DNA of 30,143 bases from a virus, in IMG/VR virus record IMGVR_UViG_3300030109_003432, positions 1 to 30,143 of that record; one strand, 5' to 3'. A program made the translations under genes and the position numbers. The notes under the pieces were generated by a model. It searched no databases, was not told the origin of the DNA, and saw nothing but the letters and a program-made list of their open reading frames with translations. How positions within the stretch are numbered: position 1 is the first letter of the stretch; every line of letters starts with the position of its first letter. This document shows, one piece after another, positions 15,046-23,368 of this stretch.

Positions 15046-15712
15046 ATCCCCATTCTTTTTGAAAGCCCGATACGTCAAATTCATCATACACCTTCGGCTC
15101 TCCGCATGAATGGCATAAATCAGTATCCTCACGCGCCACATTTGGTTCTCCACAAACGTCGCAGATTTCACCATCCCACCACAACGCAGGTAATGAATTG
15201 AATTTCTTACTCATAAAGTCGGCTATATTACCCATTTTGTCTATGAGGTCGGGGTCTTCAAATGGATCATCTTTCGGCCATTCATCTGATACCACAACAT
15301 CATTTTCTTCTCGCCATTTTATCTGCTGAATATCAGCAATGATAGGATGCCAACCTTTCTCATAGAAATCTCTAGCAATACCTTCAATCAATTCTATGTC
15401 CCCCTCACTTTCAGATTGAGGGTTGATTGTAACTAATGTTTCACTACTGAATAAGGATATGCAAATCCAACCTTTTTTCTCATTTATTGGATCGTATGCT
15501 AACACGCCTAATTCCTCAGCATTGACTTGAGGCGGGGCTTCTAGTGTTGGAAAAACCACCAATGGATTTCGCTTATCCCAATCTTCACCATCACTCGTTC
15601 CTGATTTATTGAATCTCAAGGTTGCTTTGCCCATAGGATTAGCGAACAAAAGCGTTTCAGACCAACGGCAAATCATCATCCATATAGGAGTCTGAGGCGC
15701 ATTAGGAATCAT
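15044..15712 (-). CDS. Unrecognised acidic protein with C-terminal zinc ribbon
   Basis: This encodes about 222 residues. It starts MIPNAPQTPIWMMICRWSET at the ATG overlapping the upstream stop. A beta-rich N-terminal region (KGWICISLFSSETLVTINPQ) is followed by an acidic stretch. The C-terminal ribbon has CDVC and CHSC pairs (ICDVCGEPNVAREDTDLCHS). I recognise no family. Confidence 0.55.
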   Translation of the reverse strand: MIPNAPQTPIWMMICRWSETLLFANPMGKATLRFNKSGTSDGEDWDKRNPLVVFPTLEAPPQVNAEELGVLAYDPINEKKGWICISLFSSETLVTINPQSESEGDIELIEGIARDFYEKGWHPIIADIQQIKWREENDVVVSDEWPKDDPFEDPDLIDKMGNIADFMSKKFNSLPALWWDGEICDVCGEPNVAREDTDLCHSCGEPKVYDEFDVSGFQKEWG

Positions 15713-15981
15713 TTTTGTTGTTCTCTCCACATCAAACGTAGCCTAGCCTCAACCTTTGATGCTGCGCCATCCATCACTAACGGTTCTTTATCCTCTTGTC
15801 CGATTATCCATCTAGTAGTGTTCAATTGCTCGTCATTATGTTTGCACCTAGCAGGTATCATTCGCATCCATGAAGGAGGGCAACCAATAACCGCTTGAGC
15901 GGCATTCCATACACGATTCGCTAATTTGTGCCTTTTACCGACAGGTCTGCGCTCAAATGTAACATCTCTAGGGCCGGGCAT
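15709..15981 (-). CDS. Small basic unrecognised protein
   Basis: This encodes about 90 residues. It starts MPGPRDVTFERRPVGKRHKL and is rich in Arg and Trp (RLRLMWREQQK at the end). The ATG at 15981 lies inside the TGA of the upstream gene, with GGAG at a suitable distance. The function is unknown. Confidence 0.55.
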   Translation of the reverse strand: MPGPRDVTFERRPVGKRHKLANRVWNAAQAVIGCPPSWMRMIPARCKHNDEQLNTTRWIIGQEDKEPLVMDGAASKVEARLRLMWREQQK

Positions 15982-16217
15982 CAAGAATCATCTCCTACAA
16001 ACATACTTGATTTCAAACGCCATACTCCATTCCTACCATAGATGTGAGGATGAGCATAGCACCACATAGAAAGCGTCTGCGTTAGGGGTATTTTAGCCGG
16101 AGAACCGACTTTATCGATCAGAAGTGAAATCAATTGCCTAGAAGACAATGGCCTATCCTCTCTTTTCATTATCTCAACAACATGAGCCATACATCGCTCT
16201 TTAGATAAACCAACCAT
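15981..16217 (-). CDS. Small winged-helix protein
   Basis: This encodes about 78 residues. MAHVVEIMKREDRPLSSRQL, then LISLLIDKVG, and an ending IYGRNGVWRLKSS fit a helix-turn-helix followed by a beta-wing (the xGxWRL ending is typical). Probably a DNA-binding regulator or architectural protein. The ATG lies within the upstream stop codon (GTGATGG); a GTG three bases earlier is possible. Confidence 0.55.
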   Translation of the reverse strand: MVGLSKERCMAHVVEIMKREDRPLSSRQLISLLIDKVGSPAKIPLTQTLSMWCYAHPHIYGRNGVWRLKSSMFVGDDS

Positions 16218-16864
16218 CACTCAACGCCCCTTACTTTCGTTTGATTCCTAAGTGCGCTGAAATATGCGTTTGAAAGCGCGTCAAAGGCTTCGTTTTCACT
16301 TTGTATCTTAGTGTGCATATATCCGCCTTCTTCTAACAACGGGAATAGGTCGCCTGTATCTAGTGAGGATATGTGTGATTCTATTTTACCAAAGAAATCG
16401 CTATCTTCATCAACACTATCTCCCGCGTCTTGACGTAATTTATCCATTACTTCTCTAAGACATTCGTGCCTCATTGAATTAAGATGTATCATCACTATTT
16501 GATCCATAGTCAATTGCTGGTTTGTTGGAATCACTCTATGTGTTTTGAGCGCATCATCTATCTTTATGGCTACATTACCATGAACCCGGCCACTAGGCGG
16601 GAGTAACATATTACTCTCTATCCACGTTTGCCCAAAGATGCCCCTAAGCCGTTCATTATGAGGCAGACTTCTCATCCAACCTTCTTCATTAGCAACCAAT
16701 GTCAAACCATCTTTGTTAGGCAGATACTCGATGAGGCCGCCTACTATCTTCTGTAAATCGGATAGGCTATCTTCTGCATCTATCAGAACGAGCCTAGTCA
16801 AATGCCCCTTCTTTTGGTCTTCATCATCTTCGTGAGGTAGTATCACCCACAAATCCTTACTCAT
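16217..16864 (-). CDS. DUF3846-like protein
   Basis: This encodes 215 residues. The N-terminal region (DSLSDLQKIVGGLIEYLPNK, then LTLVANEEGWMRSLPHNERL, then LRGIFGQTWI) resembles DUF3846 proteins of plasmids and phages, with the VGG-hIE and NEEG-x(4)-LPxN landmarks. DUF3846 has no firm function that I know. The C-terminal half is helical and specific to this protein. Coupled to neighbours by four-base overlaps on both sides. Confidence 0.5.
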   Translation of the reverse strand: MSKDLWVILPHEDDEDQKKGHLTRLVLIDAEDSLSDLQKIVGGLIEYLPNKDGLTLVANEEGWMRSLPHNERLRGIFGQTWIESNMLLPPSGRVHGNVAIKIDDALKTHRVIPTNQQLTMDQIVMIHLNSMRHECLREVMDKLRQDAGDSVDEDSDFFGKIESHISSLDTGDLFPLLEEGGYMHTKIQSENEAFDALSNAYFSALRNQTKVRGVE

Positions 16865-17496
16865 GCGGCCACCACCTGTTGTTTAGGATCAAACCAATCA
16901 GGCATAGAACGCCCTTTATTCCATTCAGCGAATGTTTTGGAATGATAGTAGCGGCGGTATGCTTGAACGGCCTCATCGCCTGTTGCGTGAGATTTGAGGA
17001 CTCTAACCCAATTCAACACAGGGTCTAACATAAGTCCTCTCGGTCTATACTCATCAGGCATAGCGAGAGCAAATGGAGTCATACCTGTTTTCTCTATGGG
17101 TAGCCCCACTCCTTGATACACCCCACCCGAAGCATCAGCCATATACGTCTCAGGGATTAGGTGTTCAAGTCCATTCAAAATCTCGATACCATTAGCACAG
17201 TAATGCTCTTTGCCGAATCTCTTTTGGAATTCAGAACATAGGGCTAGAGCGTGTGCGATAGTCCATCGGTAATTATCTCTTGACATAGATACCCAAATTG
17301 TTACCGGATGATTCGGATAACCCCCAACAAGAGGCGTTTTTTTCTGCGTCAATGGCATCTGCTCATCAGTAGCCCCATGCTTTCTAACGGCACTACCTAG
17401 CATCTGATAGCATTCCACGACTAATTTAGGAACGTGAAGATCGCAGTAATACTTAGCAGCAATTACAGGGTCGGTGTGGAGGATAAACAGATTCAC
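16861..17496 (-). CDS. Conserved marine-virus protein of unknown function
   Basis: This encodes 211 residues. MNLFILHTDPVIAAKYYCDL, then HVPKLVVECYQML, then HPVTIWVSMSRDNYRWTIAH follow a pattern I recognise from uncharacterised phage proteins (DPxxAAxxxCDxHVxKxxxE, then HPxxxW...NYxW). The ending KTFAEWNKGRSMPDWF is also typical of that group. The conserved Asp/Cys/His/Glu in the first 30 residues look like an active or metal site. I cannot assign a reaction. The start is a clean ATG overlapping the upstream stop. Confidence 0.55.
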   Translation of the reverse strand: MNLFILHTDPVIAAKYYCDLHVPKLVVECYQMLGSAVRKHGATDEQMPLTQKKTPLVGGYPNHPVTIWVSMSRDNYRWTIAHALALCSEFQKRFGKEHYCANGIEILNGLEHLIPETYMADASGGVYQGVGLPIEKTGMTPFALAMPDEYRPRGLMLDPVLNWVRVLKSHATGDEAVQAYRRYYHSKTFAEWNKGRSMPDWFDPKQQVVAA

Positions 17497-18563
17497 TCCG
17501 CATCCCCCACCACCGCATTACTAGCGAGAGAGTATCTAGTCGCTCTCCTAGCCCCTTCTTTGTGGATTGTGCCGTTCTCTATTAGAGAGTCTAAACGTAG
17601 CCGCCAATACTTCTCATCAGGATTCTGAGGACTCGCCTCGATGTATTTCCTCAATTGACCTATTGTGCAGTTAGGGTTCTGCTCGATGATGTTTAGAATC
17701 AAATCATCAGTATCCAATTCATCAGTATCGAGATTAGCCTTTATTTCCATTAAATGCGATTCCATCTCTTGAACGATACTAGGAGGGGTGGAAGGTGCAT
17801 CAGACGATGCACCCCCCGTTCCCTCCTGTGTTGTTGTAGTTAATTCAGGTGATGAAGATATAGAAGCAACGGGGGATGGGATCTTACCCGTTTTTTTCTC
17901 AACATCAGGAGTTACTATTTCATCGACACTAGGCAAATGCCTAGTCTTATTCAAAAGATATGTGGGTTCAGCCGACATAGGTTCAACAATAGCCTCAACA
18001 TTGACTCTAGGAGAACCCTTTGATTTGCTCTTGAATTCACGCTTGAGGGAATCTAAGAATTGAGCAACCTCGATTGCATTCTGTGGCTGAGGTAATGATT
18101 TGGTATCTATCTTCATGCGCCCATTCTTACTAATCTCAGATGCCTCATCAATCTCATGGTTGATGAAGGCTGCAATAGTCTTAGCATACTCAGGGTCGCC
18201 GTCTAGCATGGATATGATAGTCTGATAGAGAATACCGGATACCCATTGCCACGGTATAGCGGCAGTAGTGATTTTGTCCGATAGACCATTAGGAATGACT
18301 ACGGCAGGTTTGCTTAGATCGGCTCGTCGCAATTTGATTACTTTGCCTTGAACAACAATATCGATATCCACTTCATCGACTACCGCTAAGTCAGGAGTCA
18401 CCTTTCGTTCCTCCTTAGTCAGATATGTATTGTTCTGCGGGTTCTCGTCTGCAATCTTCGTCAGACCGTCAGCCGCCGCCTTCAATACGCTGATTAATTC
18501 TAATGGGACATTTGATATTCCCTGATTCTTCAAACTCTCGTAAATTCGTTTTCCATTGCTCAT
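17493..18563 (-). CDS. Winged-helix protein with shared SPRVNVEA motif
   Basis: This encodes 356 residues. The N-terminal 170 residues are an unrecognised alpha/beta domain. Residues about 186-260 are a low-complexity Ser/Pro/Thr linker that contains SPRVNVEAIVEPMSAEP, closely repeated at the N-terminal edge of the large helicase (30143 end). The C-terminal ~75 residues (ILNIIEQNPNCTIGQLRKYI, then LDSLIENGTIHKEGARRATR) form a winged helix. This looks like a DNA-binding adaptor or regulator that shares a partner with the helicase. It starts behind GGGGGTGAT at the end of a leader hairpin. Confidence 0.55.
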   Translation of the reverse strand: MSNGKRIYESLKNQGISNVPLELISVLKAAADGLTKIADENPQNNTYLTKEERKVTPDLAVVDEVDIDIVVQGKVIKLRRADLSKPAVVIPNGLSDKITTAAIPWQWVSGILYQTIISMLDGDPEYAKTIAAFINHEIDEASEISKNGRMKIDTKSLPQPQNAIEVAQFLDSLKREFKSKSKGSPRVNVEAIVEPMSAEPTYLLNKTRHLPSVDEIVTPDVEKKTGKIPSPVASISSSPELTTTTQEGTGGASSDAPSTPPSIVQEMESHLMEIKANLDTDELDTDDLILNIIEQNPNCTIGQLRKYIEASPQNPDEKYWRLRLDSLIENGTIHKEGARRATRYSLASNAVVGDAE

Positions 18564-18574
18564 TTTACATCACC

Positions 18575-18589
18575 CCCACTCGTAGTGGG
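18575..18589 (-). promoter_or_regulatory. Leader hairpin before the SPRVNVEA/winged-helix gene
   Basis: This is a perfect 6-bp stem (CCCACT/AGTGGG) with a 3-base loop, immediately next to the GGGGGTGAT ribosome-binding site of the downstream gene. It starts about 25 bases after the TTCATATAC box. Confidence 0.55.
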
Positions 18590-18610
18590 ATAGTGTCGTG
18601 TGTGGGCGGG

Positions 18611-18619
18611 GTATATGAA
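18611..18619 (-). promoter_or_regulatory. Candidate promoter box TTCATATAC
   Basis: In the 70-base gap between the SprT-like gene and the winged-helix gene. It shares TTCATA with the AGAGCATTCATA word and TCATATAC with the box at 5898-5905. Spacing to the hairpin (25 bases) suits an archaeal TATA-like element. Confidence 0.45.
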
Positions 18620-18633
18620 GGCACTTGAGCCAT

Positions 18634-19419
18634 TCACTTGAACCACCGCATTACTTTGGGGTGTTTATCATTCAGCATTTGCTGATGCAATTCTTTGATT
18701 CTTCTAGTAGGGGCATATCCTTCACCAACGCCCCATCCCCAACGAATAGGGTTACAATCCTGTTCAGACAATCCTAGATATGCTTGCATCATCTTCAACA
18801 TGATTCTATTGTATAGTAAATCGTGAGGCCGTCTTTTTCCATTGATGATTGATGCCTTGAATCTCGTTAGATGCACCACATGAGCCAATTCGTGAATGAT
18901 TGTGTCCATGTGGTCTGCATGGGTGCTTGGGTGATTGATTCCGTATCGTGGCCCGCCTCTTGCTTGTATCCTTCTGCCTTGCCAACCCATCAACCTTGCA
19001 CCGCCGCCTCCTACTGCTGGTTTGCAATCTAATAACAAAGTATCAACCCATAATCGCCAAAGCGCGTTATTCGATGAGAGCGGGCGCACATATTGGGTTC
19101 TCACTACTAAGACACCCCGACCCTTGACCCATTCTTCGGCTTCGTCGCATATCGCATCAACATCTAAAGTTAGACAAATTGATTTTACGAAGGCCATCAA
19201 ATTGATTTCTTTGTCTTCTGTTGGGTGTTTGTGTATCCATCTTGGATCTTTCATTGTGGATGTAATCGGTGTTTTGTTGATTTTGTTTGCATTCCGTTTG
19301 CAAGTATTAGCATAAGGGGTTGATACCTTTTTTCCACTAATGGTTTTCCAATTTTTGAAATTCGGATTTGATTTCCGTTTTTGACTTCGGTTATGCCTAA
19401 CGGGTGGAATGTATCTCAT
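18634..19419 (-). CDS. SprT-like zinc metalloprotease
   Basis: This encodes about 261 residues. HELAH at 176-180 (MDTIIHELAHVVHL) is the zinc-binding HExxH motif. H199 in RRPHDLLYNRIM has the spacing of the third ligand in SprT/Spartan proteins. The N-terminal 65 residues are basic and probably disordered. SPRTN-type proteases degrade proteins crosslinked to DNA; other SprT-like phage proteins have unknown substrates. The C-terminus KHPKVMRWFK ends in a weak PIP-box-like pattern (VMRWF). I chose the ATG at 19419, inside the TGA of the upstream gene and 7 bases after GGGAGGA. Confidence 0.8.
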   Translation of the reverse strand: MRYIPPVRHNRSQKRKSNPNFKNWKTISGKKVSTPYANTCKRNANKINKTPITSTMKDPRWIHKHPTEDKEINLMAFVKSICLTLDVDAICDEAEEWVKGRGVLVVRTQYVRPLSSNNALWRLWVDTLLLDCKPAVGGGGARLMGWQGRRIQARGGPRYGINHPSTHADHMDTIIHELAHVVHLTRFKASIINGKRRPHDLLYNRIMLKMMQAYLGLSEQDCNPIRWGWGVGEGYAPTRRIKELHQQMLNDKHPKVMRWFK

Positions 19420-19526
19420 CAAACAGTCCTCCCACAATGGCCGCACCTTGCTTTTGATTTACCAAAAGACAGGCCGGCTAACAATTCATCTAATCCTTTA
19501 CATTCTTTACATTCTATTTTCTTCAT
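19419..19526 (-). CDS. Zinc-ribbon microprotein (35 residues)
   Basis: The product starts MKKIECKECKGLDELLAGLS and ends CGHCGRTV. Two CxxC pairs about 20 residues apart make a minimal zinc knuckle. The start follows AAGGAG by nine bases and lies outside the upstream gene, unlike the longer frame. Its stop overlaps the SprT-like start, implying co-translation. Confidence 0.6.
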   Translation of the reverse strand: MKKIECKECKGLDELLAGLSFGKSKARCGHCGRTV

Positions 19527-19554
19527 TTCTTTCATCTCCTTGATTTCCTCAGCA

Positions 19555-20133
19555 TCAAACCTGCTTATTCCATTGCCTCCAATGTTTCTTCGGTTTGAAA
19601 TTTGAGGAATCGGGGTTGTCTGAAAATTGGGTTGGGCCGTAGCGTTGTTCATCATAACGCCTCAACACCACTTGTTCTAAGGCATCAGGGTTGTTTAGCC
19701 AATATCCTATTGTTGGATAACTATGCCATTGTTTAGTGGTGTTTGCCATACCAACATAATTACCCCACGATCTTTTGGGCTTATCACGAAAAGCGACCTT
19801 CCATCGAAAGTCCGATTCATCCTCCCATCGGTATCTGCGAATTGGCCTCACAAATGTTTCAGCCAACAATCGCTTAGGTGTCTTCTGCCATTTCTTAATT
19901 TCAAATCGATTAGTCTTCGGATTGTATTTTCTAACCGCAGGTCTAACTACATAGATTGCAGATAGCATTCCATTTTTGTCTGCCTTCACTTTGACTACCT
20001 TACAAGTCTGTTCAGCAAAGCGATGACCCATTTTCTGCCTCATCGCGGGCGTTAAGAGTAGTGATTCAGGGACTCTAACTCGTTTGCCCACTAACTCGGT
20101 TATTTTTCTTACTTTTCTCGCGTTTTTCTTCAT
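19555..20133 (-). CDS. Basic unrecognised protein
   Basis: This encodes about 192 residues and is strongly basic, with many Arg, Trp and Tyr residues. An N-terminal segment (VGKRVRVPESLLLTPAMRQK, then CKVVKVKADKNGMLSAIYVV) looks like a small SH3- or KOW-like barrel. The C-terminal half (RYRWEDESDFRWKVAFRDK, then KHWRQWNKQV) resembles no family that I know. The ATG at 20133 is preceded by AGGTG (6-base spacer); a GTG at 20142 is the alternative. A hairpin and candidate promoter boxes lie upstream. RNA- or DNA-binding is possible. Confidence 0.55.
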   Translation of the reverse strand: MKKNARKVRKITELVGKRVRVPESLLLTPAMRQKMGHRFAEQTCKVVKVKADKNGMLSAIYVVRPAVRKYNPKTNRFEIKKWQKTPKRLLAETFVRPIRRYRWEDESDFRWKVAFRDKPKRSWGNYVGMANTTKQWHSYPTIGYWLNNPDALEQVVLRRYDEQRYGPTQFSDNPDSSNFKPKKHWRQWNKQV

Positions 20134-20149
20134 CTTATTCACCTGCTCG

Positions 20150-20163
20150 ACTCGTAGCCGAGT
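20150..20163 (-). promoter_or_regulatory. Leader hairpin before the basic protein gene
   Basis: A 5-bp stem (ACTCG/CGAGT) with a 4-base loop, lying 16 bases before the ATG at 20133. Its upstream edge is 19 bases from the TTCTAATACCCA word, the same distance as at 23350. Confidence 0.5.
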
Positions 20164-20181
20164 AAATCATCAGGTGGGGTA

Positions 20182-20193
20182 TGGGTATTAGAA
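20182..20193 (-). promoter_or_regulatory. TTCTAATACCCA word, copy 1 (candidate promoter)
   Basis: Exact 12-base match to 23369-23380, in the intergenic gap after the thermosome. Confidence 0.45.
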
Positions 20194-20228
20194 GGTTATG
20201 CGACAAAAACGGGCTACTGCGAGCCTGT

Positions 20229-20239
20229 CCTTATATAGT
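20229..20239 (-). promoter_or_regulatory. TATA-box-like sequence ACTATATAAGG
   Basis: A textbook archaeal TATA-like element in the 116-base gap downstream of the thermosome, oriented toward the basic protein and SprT operon. It would give a leader of about 70 bases, or act together with the TTCTAATACCCA word. Confidence 0.4.
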
Positions 20240-20249
20240 AAGAGGGAAA

Positions 20250-21836
20250 TTAGCCCATCATTCCATCAGGGGCCGGCGGTGCGCCACCTTTCATCGAAAT
20301 TACGTCATCAATCCTGAGAACCATGACTGATGCTTCGGTCGCTGATGCGATAGCGTTAGAAGTAACTTTACGAGGTTCTAGCACACCTAAGTCTAACATA
20401 TCCACGACTTCACCATCTGTGGATATTCCATGCTTGTTAGAGGCCGCCTTTCTTAGATTGAGGATTGCATCCACCGGATCTAGTCCGGCGTTCTCAGCGA
20501 GCGTTCTAGGGATGATTTCTAGCGCATTAGCGAAGGCTTCTATCGCCATACCTACTCTATCCCCTATCTCAGCCGCCTTTGCCCTCAGATGTTGAGCCAG
20601 CCATGTTTGAACCGCACCACCACCTGCTACTAGATTGCCTTCATTCCATGCTAGACCAACCACACCTATTGCATCATCAAAGGCTCTCTCGACCTCATCG
20701 ACAGAATGTCCGGTTGAACCCCTTAGAATAGCAGTAGCGGCCTTATCGCCGTCTTCTGTGCTAATCAGGGTGTTTCTTGAGTCGCCGTATTTGACCTCTT
20801 TAATGGAACACTTAGCGAGCGAATCATACCCATAGTCATCACTACACAACGGCGCACTCGTCAAATGGCTCAACATTTCCATGTCTGAACGCTTTACTCG
20901 ATGAATAGCATACACGCCGGCTTTACCTAGATAGTGAGAAGCCAATGGATCTATTGCTTTATTACAAATAACAACATTTGCATTTGTCGCTACAATTGAT
21001 TCGACCATGCCTTTGATTTCATCTTCTTCTTGTCTAAGCAATTCTTCTAACTGCTTAGGGTCGCTGATGTTGAAATTGATATCTTTCTCAGTCTTCTTTG
21101 CTTCTAGTGGGGCCATCAATAACAGGACTCTCGCATCTGCTATCTCATCAGGCATAGATGATTGAAGACGCTCTTTTTCTATTAGAACACCATCTAACAG
21201 GTTTGATTCTTCATACGTTCCGCCTTCAAATGAAAGCACCTTGACGTTATCTAAATTGAATGGTTGAGCGACTTCTGTGGTGTTTTGAACGGCCTTTACG
21301 CACATTTCAGCAATGATATCTATTGCCGCCTCAGCCGATTTGCCCGTCAATGCCGTTTTAGCAACCGCTAACAAATCTCCATGCTCATGTTCAGCATGGA
21401 ATCCTAATTGTGATAATTCATCTAATGCAATTTGAGATGCTTGGCGGTATCCCTTAGCAATGATTGTCGGGTGTATCTGCTGATTCAGCAGCCCCTCAGC
21501 CTCCTTGAGTAATTCACCTGCAATGACTACTGCACTCGTAGTGCCGTCATAGCATTCCTTCTCTTGAGTCTTTGATACCTCAATAATCAATTTAGCAGCC
21601 GGATGATCGATATCCACTTCTCTTAGAATAGTAGCCCCATCATTAGTAATCAAGACGTTTTCACCATTGCCTGTAACTAGCATCTTATCCATACCCATTG
21701 GCCCTAATGTTGTTCTAACTGCATTGGCTACTGCTGCCGCCGCACCAATGTTGTTCATCTGTGCCGTTCTGCCTGTCGTTCTTTCTGTTCCTTCTCTTAA
21801 GATGTAAATAGGCTGCCCGCCTTGCTGCTGCATCAT
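20250..21836 (-). CDS. thsA-like: Group II chaperonin (thermosome subunit)
   Basis: This encodes about 528 residues. Family landmarks run in order: [18 protein letters not shown] at the N-terminus, [47 protein letters not shown] (the GDGTT ATPase motif with Tyr for Gly), [48 protein letters not shown] and a Gly/Met tail (DGMMG). It forms a double-ring ATP-dependent folding chamber with a built-in lid; such genes occur in magroviruses. It probably folds virion or replication proteins. I chose the ATG at 21836 because the product then starts MMQQQGGQP like known thermosomes. A promoter word ends 25 bases upstream, and no ribosome-binding site is visible, so the mRNA may be leaderless. Confidence 0.95.
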   Translation of the reverse strand: MMQQQGGQPIYILREGTERTTGRTAQMNNIGAAAAVANAVRTTLGPMGMDKMLVTGNGENVLITNDGATILREVDIDHPAAKLIIEVSKTQEKECYDGTTSAVVIAGELLKEAEGLLNQQIHPTIIAKGYRQASQIALDELSQLGFHAEHEHGDLLAVAKTALTGKSAEAAIDIIAEMCVKAVQNTTEVAQPFNLDNVKVLSFEGGTYEESNLLDGVLIEKERLQSSMPDEIADARVLLLMAPLEAKKTEKDINFNISDPKQLEELLRQEEDEIKGMVESIVATNANVVICNKAIDPLASHYLGKAGVYAIHRVKRSDMEMLSHLTSAPLCSDDYGYDSLAKCSIKEVKYGDSRNTLISTEDGDKAATAILRGSTGHSVDEVERAFDDAIGVVGLAWNEGNLVAGGGAVQTWLAQHLRAKAAEIGDRVGMAIEAFANALEIIPRTLAENAGLDPVDAILNLRKAASNKHGISTDGEVVDMLDLGVLEPRKVTSNAIASATEASVMVLRIDDVISMKGGAPPAPDGMMG

Positions 21837-21860
21837 ACACTTAGCGGTATTCATACAGGT

Positions 21861-21882
21861 TATGAATGCTCTATCCATTCAT
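21861..21882 (-). promoter_or_regulatory. AGAGCATTCATA word, copy 3, inside an inverted repeat (candidate thermosome promoter)
   Basis: The 12-base word occupies 21861-21872. The interval 21862-21882 is also an inverted repeat, with 7-base arms ATGAATG/CATTCAT and a 7-base spacer, lying between helicase and thermosome. Confidence 0.55.
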
Positions 21883-21890
21883 TAACAGAA

Positions 21891-23321
21891 TCAATCAGAA
21901 CCGAACATTTCCTCAAATGTGCGTGGCGGGTCTTCATACGTCCATTTTACATCTCGACAGTAATGACTGTTCAAGCCGACTTCACTCTTGAATGTCCGAC
22001 CGCATTTCTCGCACTTTTGAGGGGTTGATGGAATGAATGCTTTAGGTGCTTTAGGTGCTTCAATAGACACAAAACCATTCGCTGAATCCCACCTCCAATG
22101 ATTAACAATTTGCCTCTTTTCATCTCCGCTAATGTAATCAGGAATGTCTGCCGTCTTCAATAAGTTATGAAGTCCATCTTCATCTTTAGTGCCGGCGACA
22201 TAGAGGAAATAGATTTCATTAGGTTTGTCTGTTTTACCTCTTAGACAACGACCTAGTGTTTGAATACGCCTTAGAGGGGCATTTGGCCCACTCATCATCA
22301 CCGCTCGCTCGACTCTAGGTGCATTGAATCCCTCCGCTAGAGCAAGGCATGAGTAAAGGTGTTGAGTATCACCTGAAAGGAATCTTTGAATTTCCACATT
22401 TCCTTCTTTCGATTTGCTATGATAGATGGCCGGATTTAGATTAGGAGTCATTCTCGCTAGTCTTTCAACACCATCGATTGTATCATGGAATACCATTGTT
22501 GGAACGCCATCCTCTTGATTGAGAATGTTAGAGGATAGCACATACCTACTCTCAACATCATTCAGCAGCCTCTTTCGCATCATTCCCAATCTTTTCGCTA
22601 ACTCTAGCATTTCTCGACCTCGGCGTTCCCCCCACCATTCGCGGGACTCCTTCATTGCCTTCTTGATTCGATTATCAATAGATGCTAACTCATTGTGTTC
22701 AGCATTCTCCATTGGGATCTGAACGGCATGAAGAACGAATGGTGGAATTACACCGTCATGGAGAGCCTGACCGTAGCGGTATGAATAACGAATTGGGCCA
22801 CATAGAGCCTCGACTACCTCTTTCGCTTCTTTAGTGGGATGAGGCGTGGCCGACAGACCAATTACTGCATCACAAGGTATGTTATCCAATGCTTTACGGC
22901 TTTTGTTGCCTCTAAGATTATGGCATTCATCAACAATAATCAGATGCTTTCTATCTAAAAAGTCGTTGAGATAACTCGCTAATTTACCACTTCGCATAGC
23001 ATTGATAGTAGCGATATTGATGTCATGTCTTAGGATTGTAGGTGAAGATGCTTCATCACCCCATCCTCTAATAGAACCACCACCAAATCTGCCGACGATG
23101 GCGTATGGTTCAAGATCATCCCTCCATTGTAGCATCAATGCCTTTCTAGGGACAACAACAGTCACAATTCCATCCCATTCATCGATTAACCTAATGGCGA
23201 CTTCTGTTTTACCTGCACCTGTGACGGCTGCAATAGTGGTGTTTGGTTCATCGGTTTTCCATGCTTCACGGACAACCTCAATTGCTTCTTTTTGCCATTG
23301 GTATAGGGTTCTATCTCTCAT
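21891..23321 (-). CDS. SF2 DNA helicase with C-terminal zinc finger
   Basis: This encodes 476 residues. Motifs: Q-like YQWQKEA, Walker A AAVTGAGKT (31-39), DECH (131-134), SAT (GLSATP, about 157), and motif VI IQTLGRCLRG. This layout matches UvsW/Rad25/RecG-like SF2 helicases found in phages, which remodel branched DNA or drive recombination-dependent replication. The last 45 residues add CEKCGRTFKSEVGLNSHYC, a C2HC/C2H2-like zinc finger (C437, C440, H453, C455), an uncommon addition that may target DNA. Its leader has a TTCG-containing hairpin. It sits between the methyltransferase and the thermosome. Confidence 0.88.
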   Translation of the reverse strand: MRDRTLYQWQKEAIEVVREAWKTDEPNTTIAAVTGAGKTEVAIRLIDEWDGIVTVVVPRKALMLQWRDDLEPYAIVGRFGGGSIRGWGDEASSPTILRHDINIATINAMRSGKLASYLNDFLDRKHLIIVDECHNLRGNKSRKALDNIPCDAVIGLSATPHPTKEAKEVVEALCGPIRYSYRYGQALHDGVIPPFVLHAVQIPMENAEHNELASIDNRIKKAMKESREWWGERRGREMLELAKRLGMMRKRLLNDVESRYVLSSNILNQEDGVPTMVFHDTIDGVERLARMTPNLNPAIYHSKSKEGNVEIQRFLSGDTQHLYSCLALAEGFNAPRVERAVMMSGPNAPLRRIQTLGRCLRGKTDKPNEIYFLYVAGTKDEDGLHNLLKTADIPDYISGDEKRQIVNHWRWDSANGFVSIEAPKAPKAFIPSTPQKCEKCGRTFKSEVGLNSHYCRDVKWTYEDPPRTFEEMFGSD

Positions 23322-23339
23322 TCAAAACACTCTCTCTAT

Positions 23340-23350
23340 CGGCTTCGCCG
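23340..23350 (-). promoter_or_regulatory. Leader hairpin before the SF2 helicase
   Basis: CGGC/GCCG stem with a three-base loop, extendable past one bulged base (23338-23353). It lies 19 bases before the ATG and 19 bases after the TTCTAATACCCA word. Confidence 0.5.
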
Positions 23351-23368
23351 GATAACTCCGCAGTAGTG

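Noticed and set aside
16861-17496. Pyrimidine-dimer glycosylase annotation
   Set aside because: Similar phage proteins may carry such labels, but I do not see the T4 endonuclease V pattern, so I leave it without function.
21837-21878. Longer thermosome start (MDRAFITCMNTAKC...)
   Set aside because: The extra 14 residues do not match the family N-terminus, no ribosome-binding site precedes it, and it would run through the promoter word and inverted repeat.
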